In this document: one piece after another, positions 21,523 to 34,857 of the stretch | Numbering within the stretch: the stretch's first letter is position 1 | Layout: every line of letters begins with the position of its first letter | Origin: Odobenus rosmarus divergens | Lineage: Eukaryota; Chordata; Mammalia; Carnivora; Odobenidae | Direction: 5' to 3' | NCBI RefSeq assembly: GCF_000321225.1 | Contig: NW_004451858.1 | Location: 298,046-362,045, forward strand | DNA: 64,000 bases | Position numbers and translations under genes: made by a program | Notes under the pieces: model-generated | What the model was told of the DNA's origin: nothing | The model's input: the letters and a program-made list of their open reading frames with translations, nothing else | Databases searched by the model: none

Positions 21523-24500
21523 CTCAAACTGTACAAAGCATGGGCTATCCAAAAATAAAAAGCAAAAAAATCAGAATGTTCTGCAATGCAAAGGGTCAAA
21601 TAACTAATTTCTACAAAAATGCTCATAGCAAAATATCAAAGAACGGACACAGTTGAGCAAGGTGTAACATGCTGACATGATATCCCAATCTACCAGAGCA
21701 CGTATGTTTATTATGACAATACTCCTACCGGTTTATTCTAAATGATGCTTAGTGAACAACAGCACAAGAACCTTACTTGTTTTTATTATATTTAAAACTG
21801 TTAAAATATTCACAGACACATTTTTAAAGGAAAGTGCCTCTTGTATGGGACCTGATCATCTACTGAGACACTAAGAACAGGTATTCTTATTGAAATTGAC
21901 AAAACACGCTTTAGTGAAGGGAAGTAACTCTTCACTGTTTAACAACTGTCAGAATAACATCTGATTTATCCACAGTTTATCTTTCGTGGATAATGAAGTT
22001 GCTGTATGACTTAACTAACCAACCGTCAGAGGCAACGTGAGAGGCATGTGCCCGAGGCCTGACCTCCATCCCAGCACTGCTTCCCGTGCCCATTATTCTT
22101 ATTCAAGGTGTAAAATGGGAATGCCTTTTCCTTGGAGATTCCAGAATGGCCTCCCCGTTTTTATCAATGGCAAGAGGATGTCCCCGCTATTACTTATTTC
22201 TCTTTTTGTGACATAATCACATTCTGGGGATGGTATTCATTTGGACTGTTATTAACCTCACAAATTCCATCTGATCCTGAGTGCGTAAGTCAGCTCCCTT
22301 AAATAAATATCAGCAGCTATGAATCCTGGAAGCAAAACTTCACGTAACATGAAAAAGTCCGGGCCGGAGTTACAAACTGGCAGGCCATGGGCCACCGTGG
22401 CTTACAGGCCTACTTTGTTTTGCTCATCTGGTGTTTTTTGAATCTTGAGCTAACCTCTGGACATTGAGAGTCTGCACACATAAAATCCTCTGTTTAGGTT
22501 ATCTTGAAAAATACAGCAGACTGGGCCTTCTGTCCCCCAATTTGTGCAAGGTGGCAATTGGCTGGAGCTGAGCAGGGGCTTCGTCTCATTAGGGCAAGTG
22601 CTGGCTCTCCAGTGCGCCCGCAGGACCCCCCACTGCTGGCGCCCTCCTCCACCCATCTCCCAGGGCATGCGTACCCACCACTAGGCCACCCTGTCGGCCG
22701 CCTGTCTGGACTGCAAGTCCAAAAGCCAACCTTCAGAGGCTCCTAAGACTGCAGTGGAGATGAGAGTGGGAAATCTTCCATTCTCTTTCCCTTCACTGTT
22801 CTTTTTTGACTTCTGACTTCAAATCTGAACTGGAGCAAGGAGAACACAACTTAGCACTGAGATTCCATGGCTTACAGGACGGGCGTCCCATCTCTTAAGC
22901 AAGTGAGTAGGGCTCAGCTCCTCAGGGGTACCTCCCTGTTCTTACTGAGCCCCAAAGCTGGTTTCTGTCAATGGGGCGAGCTCCCTGACAGGTCCTGAGC
23001 AGCACACTGAGAGTTGGTGACATTCACTTCCGCAAGCTGAGAGAACTTCTGGAGTGGCCTGCAGGCCTCAGACTTTCCTCTCCATTGAAGATAGCGAAAT
23101 CCTAATCTGACCCCTGTGCCAGGGCTGAGCCCAGGATTGGACTCATGCCCTTGCCTCACTACCCCCTGCAGGAAGCCCTTTCTTTAATCTCAGACTCATC
23201 ATTTGCATTCCTGGGCCATTGGCAAGATAAGATCAATTTTCAGTTTTACAGCTTCCTTTCTATAAGAAGTTGGGCCAAAAGATTTGGCCTATAACCACTA
23301 GGCCAGAAAAGAATTTTTGCTGAGTAGACTATGCACACATCCCTGAGCAGAAATTTCATATTTAGTTTCTAACTAGCAACCCTGTGATTGCTCATGAGTG
23401 ACTTAAAAGTTGTGTGTGTGCATATGGCGGCCTGTGTAACACATGCAGACACACCCACAGGAGTCATCCATAACTCCTGGCTTGCCCTACTTCATGGAAG
23501 ACACTGTATCCAATGCCGACTGAGAATTTCATGTCCCACAAAAGACATATATATATTGGGGCCAAAGGCAGATGCAACTGAAGGTGCTGTTCTCAGAAAT
23601 CTGATGGGGGAATAATAGAAGACTATTATCTCTCTGGATTTCAAGGGAAGTCACAAATTGAAAGAATGCAAGCTATCCCTTCAAATGATAATGTTTTGGT
23701 TCCACATGCGGAGGGGCTGGGAAGGCACTATGCCCTGAGCAGGAAGGGGGTGGCCCGGGAAGATGCTCCTGGCCCTGAATCCCTCAGCTCTCAGAGTCTC
23801 TCTAGGCTTCACTGCCCAAATCAACGTGGGGCAGGCCAGTGACTAAAGAAGTTGTCCTGGCTGTGAAAGAGGCTGAGCCACAGTGGTGAGCACAGGAGGC
23901 ACACGGTAAAATGAAAACGTCCACTGATGCAGCTCCCCAGCTTGGGCCTTACGGCGAATCTACAGTCCTCCAGTTTCTCTCTATAAAAGAGATTCCAGTG
24001 AAGGGACAATTGCAGGCCCCGGCTGCCCAATGGCTACTTCTGGGACAAAAAAGCTCACGATTTTTCCAGGAATTTTAAAAGAGACTGTCATGCAAAAGGC
24101 TAGCTAATCAGCATCTAAGCAAAGTATACATACCACAATTACTTTGCATAATGATCTTGTAAAAAGCACATCAATTTCTTCCTTTCCAAGATTAAAGAAG
24201 AAATTGTGCTTGGAGAGTGAGAAAAGCCAGTGAAGAAAGAACAAATAATAAACACTGTGCTTTTCTGTAAATAATATTTCTCGCTTTTTATTTAGAGTTA
24301 TTCATGGTTTTCAATTTTATATTAGCTAGCTTACCCACTAACTGGCTTTCAGAGGATCAAAACCACTTATGTACTTTACCATCTTGGTTACTTCCTGCCG
24401 GAGTAGACCATCTTAGATTACTTCCTTGTAACACGTCACAGTACCCTTTTTGAAGCTACAGGTGGGATAGGCCAGGGGCAGGAATTCCAAAGATGGTCAG

Positions 24501-26106
24501 TTCTTGCAATCAACATGCTCCAATGGTGTCCTAGGAGTTTTGCAAAATGTTCCACGAGCACCTTGCAACCAAGATGGAGGAGACACATCACACCATCCAC
24601 ACAGCCCAGAAACGAACCGGTCCGGGTGCGCCCTCACTGCCCACCGAGGCTGCAACCCTGCACCAGGAAATAACAATGATGCTGGATGGTGACCCAAGTA
24701 TTTTCGCATATTTTACATCTGGGTGTGAAATATGTGCCTCCCCGCGCCAAGTAAAGTAACCCACAGATGCCAGGGGAATTTCTAATGTCGCCAGGTGGGA
24801 AACAAGATCCAGGCTGTTAAAATGATGAGAGCAGCCCCTGGACACGCCAAGAATTCTTTAGAAAAGTCCTCGACTCAGGTTTCTCGTGAAGTACACATAG
24901 AGTCGTCACAGAATTTGTTCTGAATCTGTCAGGACTGCAGGTTGAGATTTTACAGCTCAGAGGTAGATTCGACAGCCTCAGATTCCAAACATCTTTAACT
25001 TTACCAAGCTTCACCCCCTTGTGGCTATTGGCCCACACCCGTTTCTTTTTTTTCTTTTTCCATTTTAGTAACACACTTTGATGAAGGGGATCGGCCAAGG
25101 AAGGGTTAGAGTGAAAGAGATCGTTCTGAGGGTAAAAATTTCCCCGGGGTGTAGCCATTATTTAGGGGGAATGACAGAATCCAGGGAGTAGTTAGGCTCT
25201 GTGGACTACTTCTGCATAGACCCTCTGCAGATCAAGAAGAGGCACAGGGAGGCGGCACCAGTATCCAGGATCCGGGGAGGGTATGAGGACTCTGGTATAC
25301 TCTAACCGAGAGTCAAAACTATCCATGCAGGTCAACAGTTGAAAGCAATTTTTTTTCTATCGCCCAGGCTAGATGTTAAATCCCCAGACTTGTCATTCTT
25401 TCAGCCCATGTGTTAGTAAATGATTTATGCCAATTTTGGTTTTGTTGTTTGCCCACCAATCGTTAAGTTGTACACGCTTATCCAGGGAGACTACCCCACC
25501 CACTCAACCACCTTGTGTTGGGAGTTTCATATTGTTTGGTTTTTATTCCTCTGAGAGCCTGCCTTCCAAACAAATTTACCACTTGCTTAAAATAAAGAGA
25601 TCAAAGTATAGAAGAGGAACCAATAGCCAGTAATTGCTACCTAATTTCATTTTTCAATTAAGTGGTTGCTAACACTTTGCTGCAGTCCCCAGTTATTTAC
25701 ACGGATGGGAGCTATGTGCACATGGGTGGCTAGAGCTAAATTAAGAAACTACCCTATTTGGTAAATTATACTATTTTCTAAACTTACCAGAATCATCACA
25801 TTTTTGTTCACTCCTTTCCAGCTTCTGATTACCAACTCAGTGGTCTCTGCACATCCATGTGTCTTTCCATTTGTTTACTGTCGCAAAGACCAAAGGGATT
25901 CCAACTCTGAAGATGTACAGATCTTAAGAATTCTATGGTCCCACCATCATCATAATCATTACATTTTATTAAAATAATGATCAATACTACTAACATATTT
26001 AGTGGAAAGATGAAATACTGGAGTCGTGCCGATTACACGTTTGTTCAGAGATTCAGGAATAGCAGTAACTCCCCTGGTTTCAGTGGCCTCAAAACACAAA
26101 ATTGAG

Positions 26107-26324
26107 GGACGCCTGAGGGGTGCCAGAGCAGCACAGTCAGTTAAGCATCCAACTCTTGGTTTTGGCTCAGGTCATAATCTCAGAGTCATGAGATCGAGCC
26201 CCACATTGGGCTCTGCACTCAGGGCACAGTCTGCTTCAGATTCTCCCTCCCTCTGCCTCTCCGCTTGTGCTCTCTCTCTCTTTTTCAAATAAAAATAGAA
26301 CCTTTAAAAAAATTTTAAAAAACC
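26107..26324 (+). mobile_element. CanSINE, older subtype
   Basis: The head is altered (GGGGTGCCAGAGCAGCACAG) and the body ends CAGATTCTCCCTCCC. The 16-bp duplication AAAACACAAAATTGAG (26091-26106) recurs with one change at 26325-26340. Confidence 0.9.
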
Positions 26325-27724
26325 AAAACACAAAATTAAGACACGAAGACCAAATGAAAAGACAAAAAAAAAAATCACTGCAGAGGGAGTAAAGCCATTA
26401 AATACATAAATTAGCTATCTTATTAACCAAATCGCTTTAGAAAAACCATTAGCACTCACCAACCGAGCTTAGAACATAAGCATGTGAATGAATGATGAAT
26501 GTCAGCAGTAAAACAAAACCAAATGAAGGCTCCTGTGAGCATCAAGAGGCTATAGATGTGAAACAGCTAAAAATATAAAACAGTACTGAGAATGTAGACA
26601 TCATTAGTTTTAACTGTGTGCCTCCTCAGCTCCACAGAGGTGGATAAAACCAGAAGACCCAAGGCCCCCACCCCAGAGCCTTGACTTGAGAAGGGAGGGA
26701 CAGTGAGCACACGCAGGTGACTAATGAATAAATAAATACACGTTAGATAGTGATAAAAGTGCCGAAGGAACAGGACCCGGAGAGATTGAGGCAGGAGCTA
26801 GTTCACGCAGGCATGTATATATTTTTTCTAGCTCCTGTAAAGATGTGAGCTCCTAGAGCCAGAGGCACATTTTCGTATCCTTCCAGACAGGTCAGCAGAG
26901 AATGCACAAGGAATGATGCCATTCTCCTAAGAAGATCAGCTGACAGGAACGGTGTATTCTTACCAATCCTGAAGACCAGACATTTCAATCGGATGGAAAG
27001 GAGGGGCCACAATTTCTCATTCTCTTCTGTCCACACCATTCTGGTGTTTTGTTTGAGAAAATGGACACTCAGCTACTGTGGGCTTCTGCTGATAGGGAGG
27101 GCCAGGTGACAGTTTTTAAATAGCAATGATTACTTTGGGCAGCATTTTGTTTTAAAACGCTTTTCTGCCTCGATTCCTAAAGAAACACAGTTTGTAAAAA
27201 AGTACAAATGGACTTGGGAAGGATGGGCTGAAACACACAATCCCCCCTCCCCCGTATGTGAACTGACATATCTGGGGGCCCTGAGGACACTGAGTATACC
27301 CAGCAGCCCAGAGGGGGTCAGGAGAAGGGTCAAGAAGAGAGCTTGCTCCTACTGAGAAGGTCTCACCGGACCACGAGCCTTGTGTGTGGGGCCCTCTCTT
27401 CAGCCTCCCACCTGTTACGCCTGGCTGTTCACCCTTTAGTGTACAACGCAGAAACCTGGGACCAAACAAAGGGTGTGCACTGCCTTTTTTTTCCATTGCA
27501 AATTAACTTACAAAAGCAATCTTTTTTTTTTAATTTATGCAACAATGAAAACTGAAATGCGTATGATTTAGAGAGAAACCCAGGCATAACACCAACAGCA
27601 GGAGACAGGTCCATCCAGATGATCTAACAACTTGTTACAGAATAACTGGGCAGAACATACTTTCTTGGTGCAATGCCAGTATGCTTTGGAAGAGGAAGCA
27701 AGACCTCTGTTCTTGTGAAGGTGG

Positions 27725-27915
27725 CAAGTTTTCTACATGCATTAACTCTACCCTCACAACAACCCAATAAGGAAGCTACTATCATTATCCTATTTCACAG
27801 ATGAAATAATTGAGGATATAGAGGCTTATTAACTCACCCAAACTCCACACCTAGCAAGTGGTAGAGCTGTAGAGCTCGGATTTGAACACCAGAGCTGAAG
27901 TTATCACTCAAATAT
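27725..27915 (-). mobile_element. MIR SINE, antisense
   Basis: CATTAACTCTACCCTCACAA, TTATCCTATTTCACAGATGA and AGAGCTCGGATTTGAACACC form the reverse complement of the MIR core and flanks. Confidence 0.75.
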
Positions 27916-28109
27916 GTGCAAGAACAGTATATACAAGTAGAGTGGCCAAATAAATGATCATATGAGTATATTTGAGAGTGAAGGGCACACTATTAATACG
28001 TGTGCTGGGATAACACAAATCGTGGATATCACAGACAAACAAGGATGCACAGTTACCTTAACTACCACATGATTAAGCTGAGGTGAAACAAAAAGTATCT
28101 CTAAACATT

Positions 28110-28220
28110 ATTTAGTTGTTTTCTCAGTACTTACTTACTGAGTACCTGCTATGTGCCAAGCACCGTCCTAGATAGCAGGTCAAAGAGAAAAGTCCCTTCC
28201 CTCATGGAGCTTATGTCCTA
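28110..28220 (-). mobile_element. L2-like fragment, antisense
   Basis: GAGTACCTGCTATGTGCCAA and CCCTCATGGAGCTTATGTCC match the reverse complement of an L2 segment. Confidence 0.65.
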
Positions 28221-28511
28221 ATGAATGTCATTCATGTGTGAATATATGTCTGCATGCTGCACATGCATTGTGTATGCAAGTCAACACACGTGCATATACA
28301 TGCAACACAAAACAGATTTAATACCTTCTCTCCTGTCAACCTGTTGAAATTGAACTTTGGCCCATTAAAATTTACATGGTAGCCCAAGTTACAGGTTGAA
28401 CCCTTAACTATGAATCTTAACATGTTAAATCTACATTTCAAAACCATTAGAATTCTACATTCCCTAAGTTATGCATGGTGGCAAAAGCAAGACCAAGATT
28501 CAGAAATTCTA

Positions 28512-28672
28512 TTTTTTTTTTAAGATTTTATTTATTTATCAGAGAGAGAGAGCACACGCAGGGGGAGCGGCAGGCAGAGGGAGAAGCAGGCTCCCCGCTG
28601 AGCAAGGAGCCCGATGTGGGACTCCCTGAGCTGAAGGCAGACGCTTAACCAACTGAGCCCCCAGGTGTCCCT
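28512..28672 (-). mobile_element. CanSINE with internal deletion
   Basis: The tail and head are present, but about 30 bp of the tRNA-derived part is missing: GATGTGGGACTCCC joins GAGCTGAAGGCAG directly. The 18-bp duplication CAAGATTCAGAAATTCTA is identical at 28494-28511 and 28673-28690, so the insertion is otherwise intact. Confidence 0.95.
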
Positions 28673-28984
28673 CAAGATTCAGAAATTCTAGACTCAAGTT
28701 CCAGCTCTCATTACCACTATGAGTTCCGCCACCTTGCTTTCCATTCTACCAGTTTACAGAGTTGTGGTGAACTTGGACTAATGTTAAGTGTGGAGTCAAA
28801 TGTGCTTTCATATATTATTTCAGTTGGTCCACACCATGATCCTCTGAAGTAGGCAGGATGTAATTATCATTGTTTGATTTTATAGTGAAAATCTGAGACA
28901 GTCAAGATTAAGGTTAAGAGTGTCTGAGATAAGGCACATCAAGGTGCTCTGGAGACCACAGACAGATACCTAGAATTTAACATT

Positions 28985-29245
28985 CTTCTTCGGGGCGAAA
29001 CACAGTGGAGCGATGAAGTACACTGGCCACAGATCCCACCTCTACCCCTTAAGTGCTGTGATACTCTGGACCTAAGTTCTCTCAACCTGTTCCCTCACCT
29101 ATTTTTTAAAACTGGGGATTATAATGGTGCCTACCAACCAGAGTTGCTATGAAGATTAAATAAGACAATGGGTATAGAACACTTGGCCCAAATACCTGGC
29201 ATGGAATAATGCTTCATCCTTGTTAGCTATTATTATTTTATTAAT
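28985..29245 (+). mobile_element. MIR SINE
   Basis: CTGTTCCCTCACCTATTTTT, GGGGATTATAATGGTGCCTA, TGAAGATTAAATAAGACAAT and TACCTGGCATGGAATAATG follow the sense strand of MIR. Confidence 0.75.
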
Positions 29246-29399
29246 GAAACCATAATAGAGGGATTATCTAGGCCCACCCATCTCCACCCTCCCATGCCAC
29301 AACAAAAGACTCTGCTCGGCTGTATTACACTGATCAGATTCCCCAGCCCCAGGATCGCCAGTGGAAGGGTCACAGGAATATGGCAAAAGAATTGTTCCA

Positions 29400-29571
29400 G
29401 GGCGCCTGAGTGGCTCAGTCACTAAGCGTCTGCCTTCGGCTCAGGCCATGATCCCAGGGTCCTGGGATCAAGCCCGGCATCCGGCTCCCTGCCTCCGCCT
29501 ACCCCTCTCACACACCCCCTGCTTGTGTTCCCTCTCTCTGTCAAATAAATAAATAAAATATTAAAAAAATA
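29400..29571 (+). mobile_element. CanSINE with 15-bp target-site duplication
   Basis: Head GGGCGCCTGAGTGGCTCAG and AAATAAATAAATAAAATA tail. AAAAGAATTGTTCCA is identical at 29385-29399 and 29572-29586. A short internal part of the body is missing compared with other copies. Confidence 0.96.
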
Positions 29572-32309
29572 AAAAGAATTGTTCCACTGCCTCGTGACTG
29601 CACGAGGAACTTTCTCTGGATAACAAAACTTTTAAAGCTTCTTTAGAGCACTTTCACATACAGAAGGTAGGCATGTGTCATCTGTTTCATTTTCAGTTGA
29701 AATGTCTAAATACATTTGTGAATTTGACTTTTCTGTTTTTACACGTGAGCCTTTCTATGCCAACGCTAAGTAATAACATGAAACTCACCTTTAAAATATG
29801 ATTATGTCACAGCCACATAGCTTTCAAAGGAATTCTCATGTCCTCCCCTGGAATGATTGAAGAGGGAAAGGAACACATACATCTTCAAGTAAGGGATGAA
29901 TTTTACAAATCAAGATTAGAAAGCCCTTGGATGGTGATGAACAATGTGCACAATTGTTGCAGGAAGTACATCAATTATGATTCATTACATTTAAAAGATG
30001 TAATTGCAAGAGAGTAACCTGTAATTGTGCATGCCTCATTTGGAATGACAATACGCCCATGTCTGCACGTCACTTTAATATAATAAACACATGCTTCTCT
30101 TGGCTTAAGTTTCCTTTGCTATATAAAAGTAAAATCTTTGTTATAAATTACTTCCTCCCCTACAGAGTATCTCATATTATCCCTGTGGAAATGTTAAACA
30201 GATGGGGCAGATACATATCCCTACTTCTACTAATTAAATGTAAGAACCAAGTAGTTGAAGACTTGGCAGGGTCATACAACAAAGTTGATGGCAGAACTCG
30301 AACTGCAATAGGGTCTTCCTACTTCTAATCTGGGGGACATCTTTTCCAAAACTTAGGTCCAACACTTCTTCAATTGATGAGTTATTTCTCTTCTACCCAA
30401 CTATGAAAACATAGAAGATAAAAGCAGAATAGTCACATCTTTATATCCTGAACATAGGAAAACTAGGAAAGCACATATTACATTCACCTTACATTATTAA
30501 AGAGTTTTTAATCATACATTATTTAATCATACATACATATAGAATATCATACATTATGATACTCTATAAACAGAATATATCCATGGACTTCAAACATTTT
30601 ATAGCAAGCATTTGTTTAAAAAGTGCCAAGTACAATGTCACTGAGCCATCCAACAATGCAAACACAGATAAAGCCACCTCTTACTTCAAACATACAAGAT
30701 TAATATCTAGCCACATTCAAAATAAAGGAAAACGTGTGGAAGGCCAGAAATAAAGAGAGGAGTCAAAGCAAGAGATGACAGGAGGATTTCAAGCCACAGT
30801 GAACCAGGGGGATTCCAGACAAGTTACCTGCCCTATGTGCTAGGACCCAGTATTTGAACACCTACATGAACACAAAAAATTTGGACATCAGACCAGTAAG
30901 GGAAGCATTCATGCATAAATTCCTGAGTCTCAAAGAGCTACTTTGTGCCAAATAAATAAATACTAAAAGATGCCTATAGCCAGAAAAATAGAAGGAAACA
31001 CATCAACTCTTTATGGCCTTGGGCAGAGAGAAAATTCTCCCTATAAAGTTTAAAATTCCAGGTTTATACCACATACAGGTATAAAGTCCACTTGAATCAT
31101 ATGGGAAAACCAAGCTGGTACTAAAAGCCAACCACTAAAACTCTGGGTCCCAGCATGAAAACTCAAAACCATTTTTGTGTAAGAACCATTCATAACTTAA
31201 GGGAAACAAACCACTTCCAAGTAAACATCCCCTGCTGAAGCTAAGCTCACAACAAAAAATATAATCTATATAAGGAAATAAATACCCAAAAGGGAAAGTC
31301 AGTAAATGTGATAAACATAAGAATTAGCAACAACTAAAAATAACAGAAAAATCTAAAAAAAACTATAAAATGAATATAGTTTAAATAAATGAAAAAATCA
31401 AAGGAGGAATAAAAATTAACTGAATAGTAGAAAAGTATGAACAAAACACAGATCCACTTAAAAAAGAGCCAAAACAGCATAAATGAAAATATAATTAAAA
31501 TGAAAAGTCCAGTGAGTAGGTTAAGCACAGATTAGAAATACTCTGACAGTAATGGGATACTAGTAAAAAGATCTGATAAAATTACTAAGAAAAAGAAAAG
31601 AAAAATAAAGAGATGAAAAACATGAAACAGCATTAAGAAACATGGAAGCACAAGTTCCAAGAAACAAAAACAAAATAAATCAATACCTAGACACATCAAA
31701 GAAACAGAAGAATATCAGAAATAACCAAATGAAGAATCTTAAATACAAGCCAACAGAAAAGTCAGATTAATTCCAAAGGGCAATGAGAATAATAACATAA
31801 TTCTCCATAGCAACAAAAGGGGTCAGAAAGTAATGAAATAATGTCTTCCAACTGATAAGAGATAATATTTCCAACCCCTATACTCTGTTATATAATCGTT
31901 CAAGAGAATAATCAAAGACACTGTCAAAGATCAAGAGAATTTCTCATTCAAAGACCCTCCCTGAAGTACACACCAAAGAACATATTTCAGTAAAAAGAAA
32001 ACAATCTGGGGGAAAGGGGGAGACAGAAGAAGTAATAATAAAAAATTGATAAGCATGTTTGCAAATGTAAACACTGCTTATAAAAATTAAGAACTAATTT
32101 GGAGGAAATTAAATACAAATCAGGTCAAAAAATTAAAATCTAATTTGGAACAAATTAAATATAGACCAGGTCTAAATTATAAGACAAAAAATTAAAATTC
32201 TGCAACAAACAGATAGCAGTCAAAAATTTTTATAGTTTAAGTATTATTCAGAAAGAGGATAAAACAATAATAAAGTATCAAATACTATGTTTACCACATT
32301 CCAAAAAAT

Positions 32310-32500
32310 TATTTTAAGATTTTACATATATTAGCTAATTTAATTTTTACAACAGCCTATGACATTGGTACTTTTATTTACCCAATTAACCAATAGAGCA
32401 ACTGAACCCAGAGAGTTTAAGTTATGCACACAATATCATACAACTACAAAATATGTAGGAAAATGTGAGCCAAAGCAGCCTGGCCTGACTCCTGTTAAAT
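32310..32500 (-). mobile_element. MIR-like fragment, antisense
   Basis: TATATTAGCTAATTTAATTT, ACAACAGCCTATGACATTGG and GAACCCAGAGAGTTTAAGT resemble reverse-complement MIR. Confidence 0.55.
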
Positions 32501-33562
32501 CAGGTAATCAGATTAAAATTGAAGAGTCACCACAAATGGAACAGAAACGGAATATATAATAATATATAAAAAAAAATGAAAAAAAATGCTAAGCCAAACT
32601 ATGACAAGAAAACCAAAGACACCAAGTAAAAGCACAGTAAACAAAGAAAGTAAGCCCATATATATAACTCACAATAAATGCACAATAAATGTAACTGCAC
32701 TTCTTTTGAAATTACAGATATTTTTAAAATTTAAATTAAAGACAAAAAAATCCAGCTATAGGTGGTTTAATAAAATGTATCTAAATGAAAATTGAGTTGA
32801 TTTAATAGTAATGGTATAGGAAAAGATATGTCTGGAAAATATAGATGTGGAAAACAGATACAGAAAAAAGACATGCAAAATCTAGTTTTATTTTGAATAG
32901 CAACTGTAATAAAAGAAAAAACAGACCGTGAGCCCCAAGAATATTATTAAAAATAAAGAAGTTCATAACTTAATAATTAAAGGACAAATTCGCTCAGAGG
33001 ATATAACAATATTAAACTTGTATGCACCTAATAACTTAGCATCAAAATATACAAAGAAAAAATTAACAAAATTATAAACAGTAATTGGCATCACAATCTT
33101 AGACACTGATTTTAATGTACCATATAACCTAATAGTTAAAACAGCCAAAAAACTCGGCAATTCTATTAAAGATCTGAACATCATAATTACAAATGTAATC
33201 TAGTGTGTATGTGTGTCTGCATACATGCACATGTGCCTGTATAAAATCCTTCACCAAATAAATAGAGAATATATAATCTTTTTTAAGCAAGCACGGAAAA
33301 TGCAGTTTAAAAAGGACCATATAATTAGGTGATGAATCACTACATTCTGCTCCCAAAACCAATATTGCACTGTATGTTTACTAACTAAAATTTAAATAAA
33401 AATAAACAAGGACCATATATTAAACCACAGAAAACATCCGATCTAAACAAAATGTAATAAAATACGAATAAAATAAAAAATAACCACATATCTCTATATG
33501 TTTACTAACTAAAACCTATCATTGTAAATAATCATTGGGCTAGAATAATAAAAATCACAAGG

Positions 33563-33793
33563 CGGAGGGGTGCCTGGGTGGCTCAGTGGGTTAAGGGATG
33601 GACTCCTGATTTTGGCTCAGGTCTTGATCTCAGGTCATGAGATTGAGCCCCATGTCAGGCTCCACACTCAGCTCAGAGTCAGCTTGAGATTCTCTCTCTC
33701 CCTCTCCCTCTGCCTCTCACCCTGCTCACGCACTCTCTCTCTCCCCCTCGCTTTCTCAAAAATAAATAAATAGATAAATAAAATCTTTTTTAA
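33563..33793 (+). mobile_element. CanSINE, older CT-rich subtype
   Basis: Head GGGGTGCCTGGGTGGCTCAG, body ending GAGATTCTCTCTCTCCCTC and a long AAATAAATAGATAAAT tail. AAAATCACAAGG is identical at 33551-33562 and 33794-33805. Confidence 0.95.
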
Positions 33794-34020
33794 AAAATCA
33801 CAAGGAAATTTAAAAATACTGAGAACTAAACAACAGTGAAAACTCTATATATCAAAACTATACAATGCAACTGAAGTAGGACAGAGCAATGTATTTCTAG
33901 CCTTCAATACATACATTGCCATTCCTCAAAGATATACCCATTTGGATTATAACAAACCATCTTTAAGAAGAGTTTCTTTTAATATTTCTGATCATGAGAA
34001 ACCACCTTTAAGAAGAGTTT

Positions 34021-34275
34021 TTTTTTTTTAATTTTATAATAATTTTTATTGTTATGTTAACCACCATACATTACATCATTAGTTTTTGATGCAGGGTTCC
34101 ATGATTCATTGTTTGTGCATAACACCCAGTGCTCCACGCAGAATGTGCCCTCTTTAATACCCATCACCAGGCAAACCCATCCCCTCTAGAACCCTCAGTT
34201 TGTTTTTCAGAGTCCATCGTCTCTAATGGTTCGTCTCCCCCTCCGACTTACTCCCCTTCATTCTTCCCCTCCTGC
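34021..34275 (-). mobile_element. Carnivore LINE-1 3' end, 5'-truncated insertion
   Basis: A T-run opens the copy, then TTAACCACCATACATTACAT, CATTGTTTGTGCATAACACC and CAGAGTCCATCGTCTC follow the reverse complement of the 3' end of carnivore LINE-1. TAAGAAGAGTTT is identical at 34009-34020 and 34276-34287. An older repeat of the same flank (AAGAAGAGTTTCTTTTAATA at 33965-33984 and 34277-34296) shows that the target already held a short local duplication of about 44 bp. Confidence 0.9.
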
Positions 34276-34660
34276 TAAGAAGAGTTTCTTTTAATATTCC
34301 TATTTCAGCTCATAAAGCATTTCTCTGATTTCATGAAAACTAAATTGGATTTTATAGACTTTAAATTAGTGGTGGAGTGCCCCTGATGAGATACATCAGT
34401 TATCTTTTCAGCTTTATCACTGATATGTTAAGTTCTCCTCTCAGAATATAAAGGTTTGTCAATTGATAGCAATAATGATTTCATGCAATTTACTAGGAAA
34501 GTACAATTTCATCTGCATCCCCTCCCTGAATTCTTTAGTCTCTGCCATGCTCTTTATTGTTACAATTTGCAATAAAGATGAATTTACATAAACTTAGAAT
34601 TATCATGACTATGCTTTGTACCATAGTCTTAAATGTCAGTTTATCATAGCTTTGAATTTA

Positions 34661-34857
34661 TTTTTTTTTAAGATTTTATTTATTTATTTGACAGAGAGAG
34701 ACACAGCAAGAGAGGGAACATAAGCAGGGGGAGTGGGAGAGGGAGAAACAGGCTTCCCGCAGAGCAGGGAGCCCGATGTGGGGCTCCATCCCAGGACCCT
34801 GGGATCATGACCTGAGCCAAAGGCAGACGCTTAACGAATGAGCCACCCAGGCGCCCC
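34661..34857 (-). mobile_element. CanSINE with perfect 16-bp target-site duplication
   Basis: Minus-strand copy ending GAGCCACCCAGGCGCCCC. CATAGCTTTGAATTTA is identical at 34645-34660 and 34858-34873. Confidence 0.97.
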
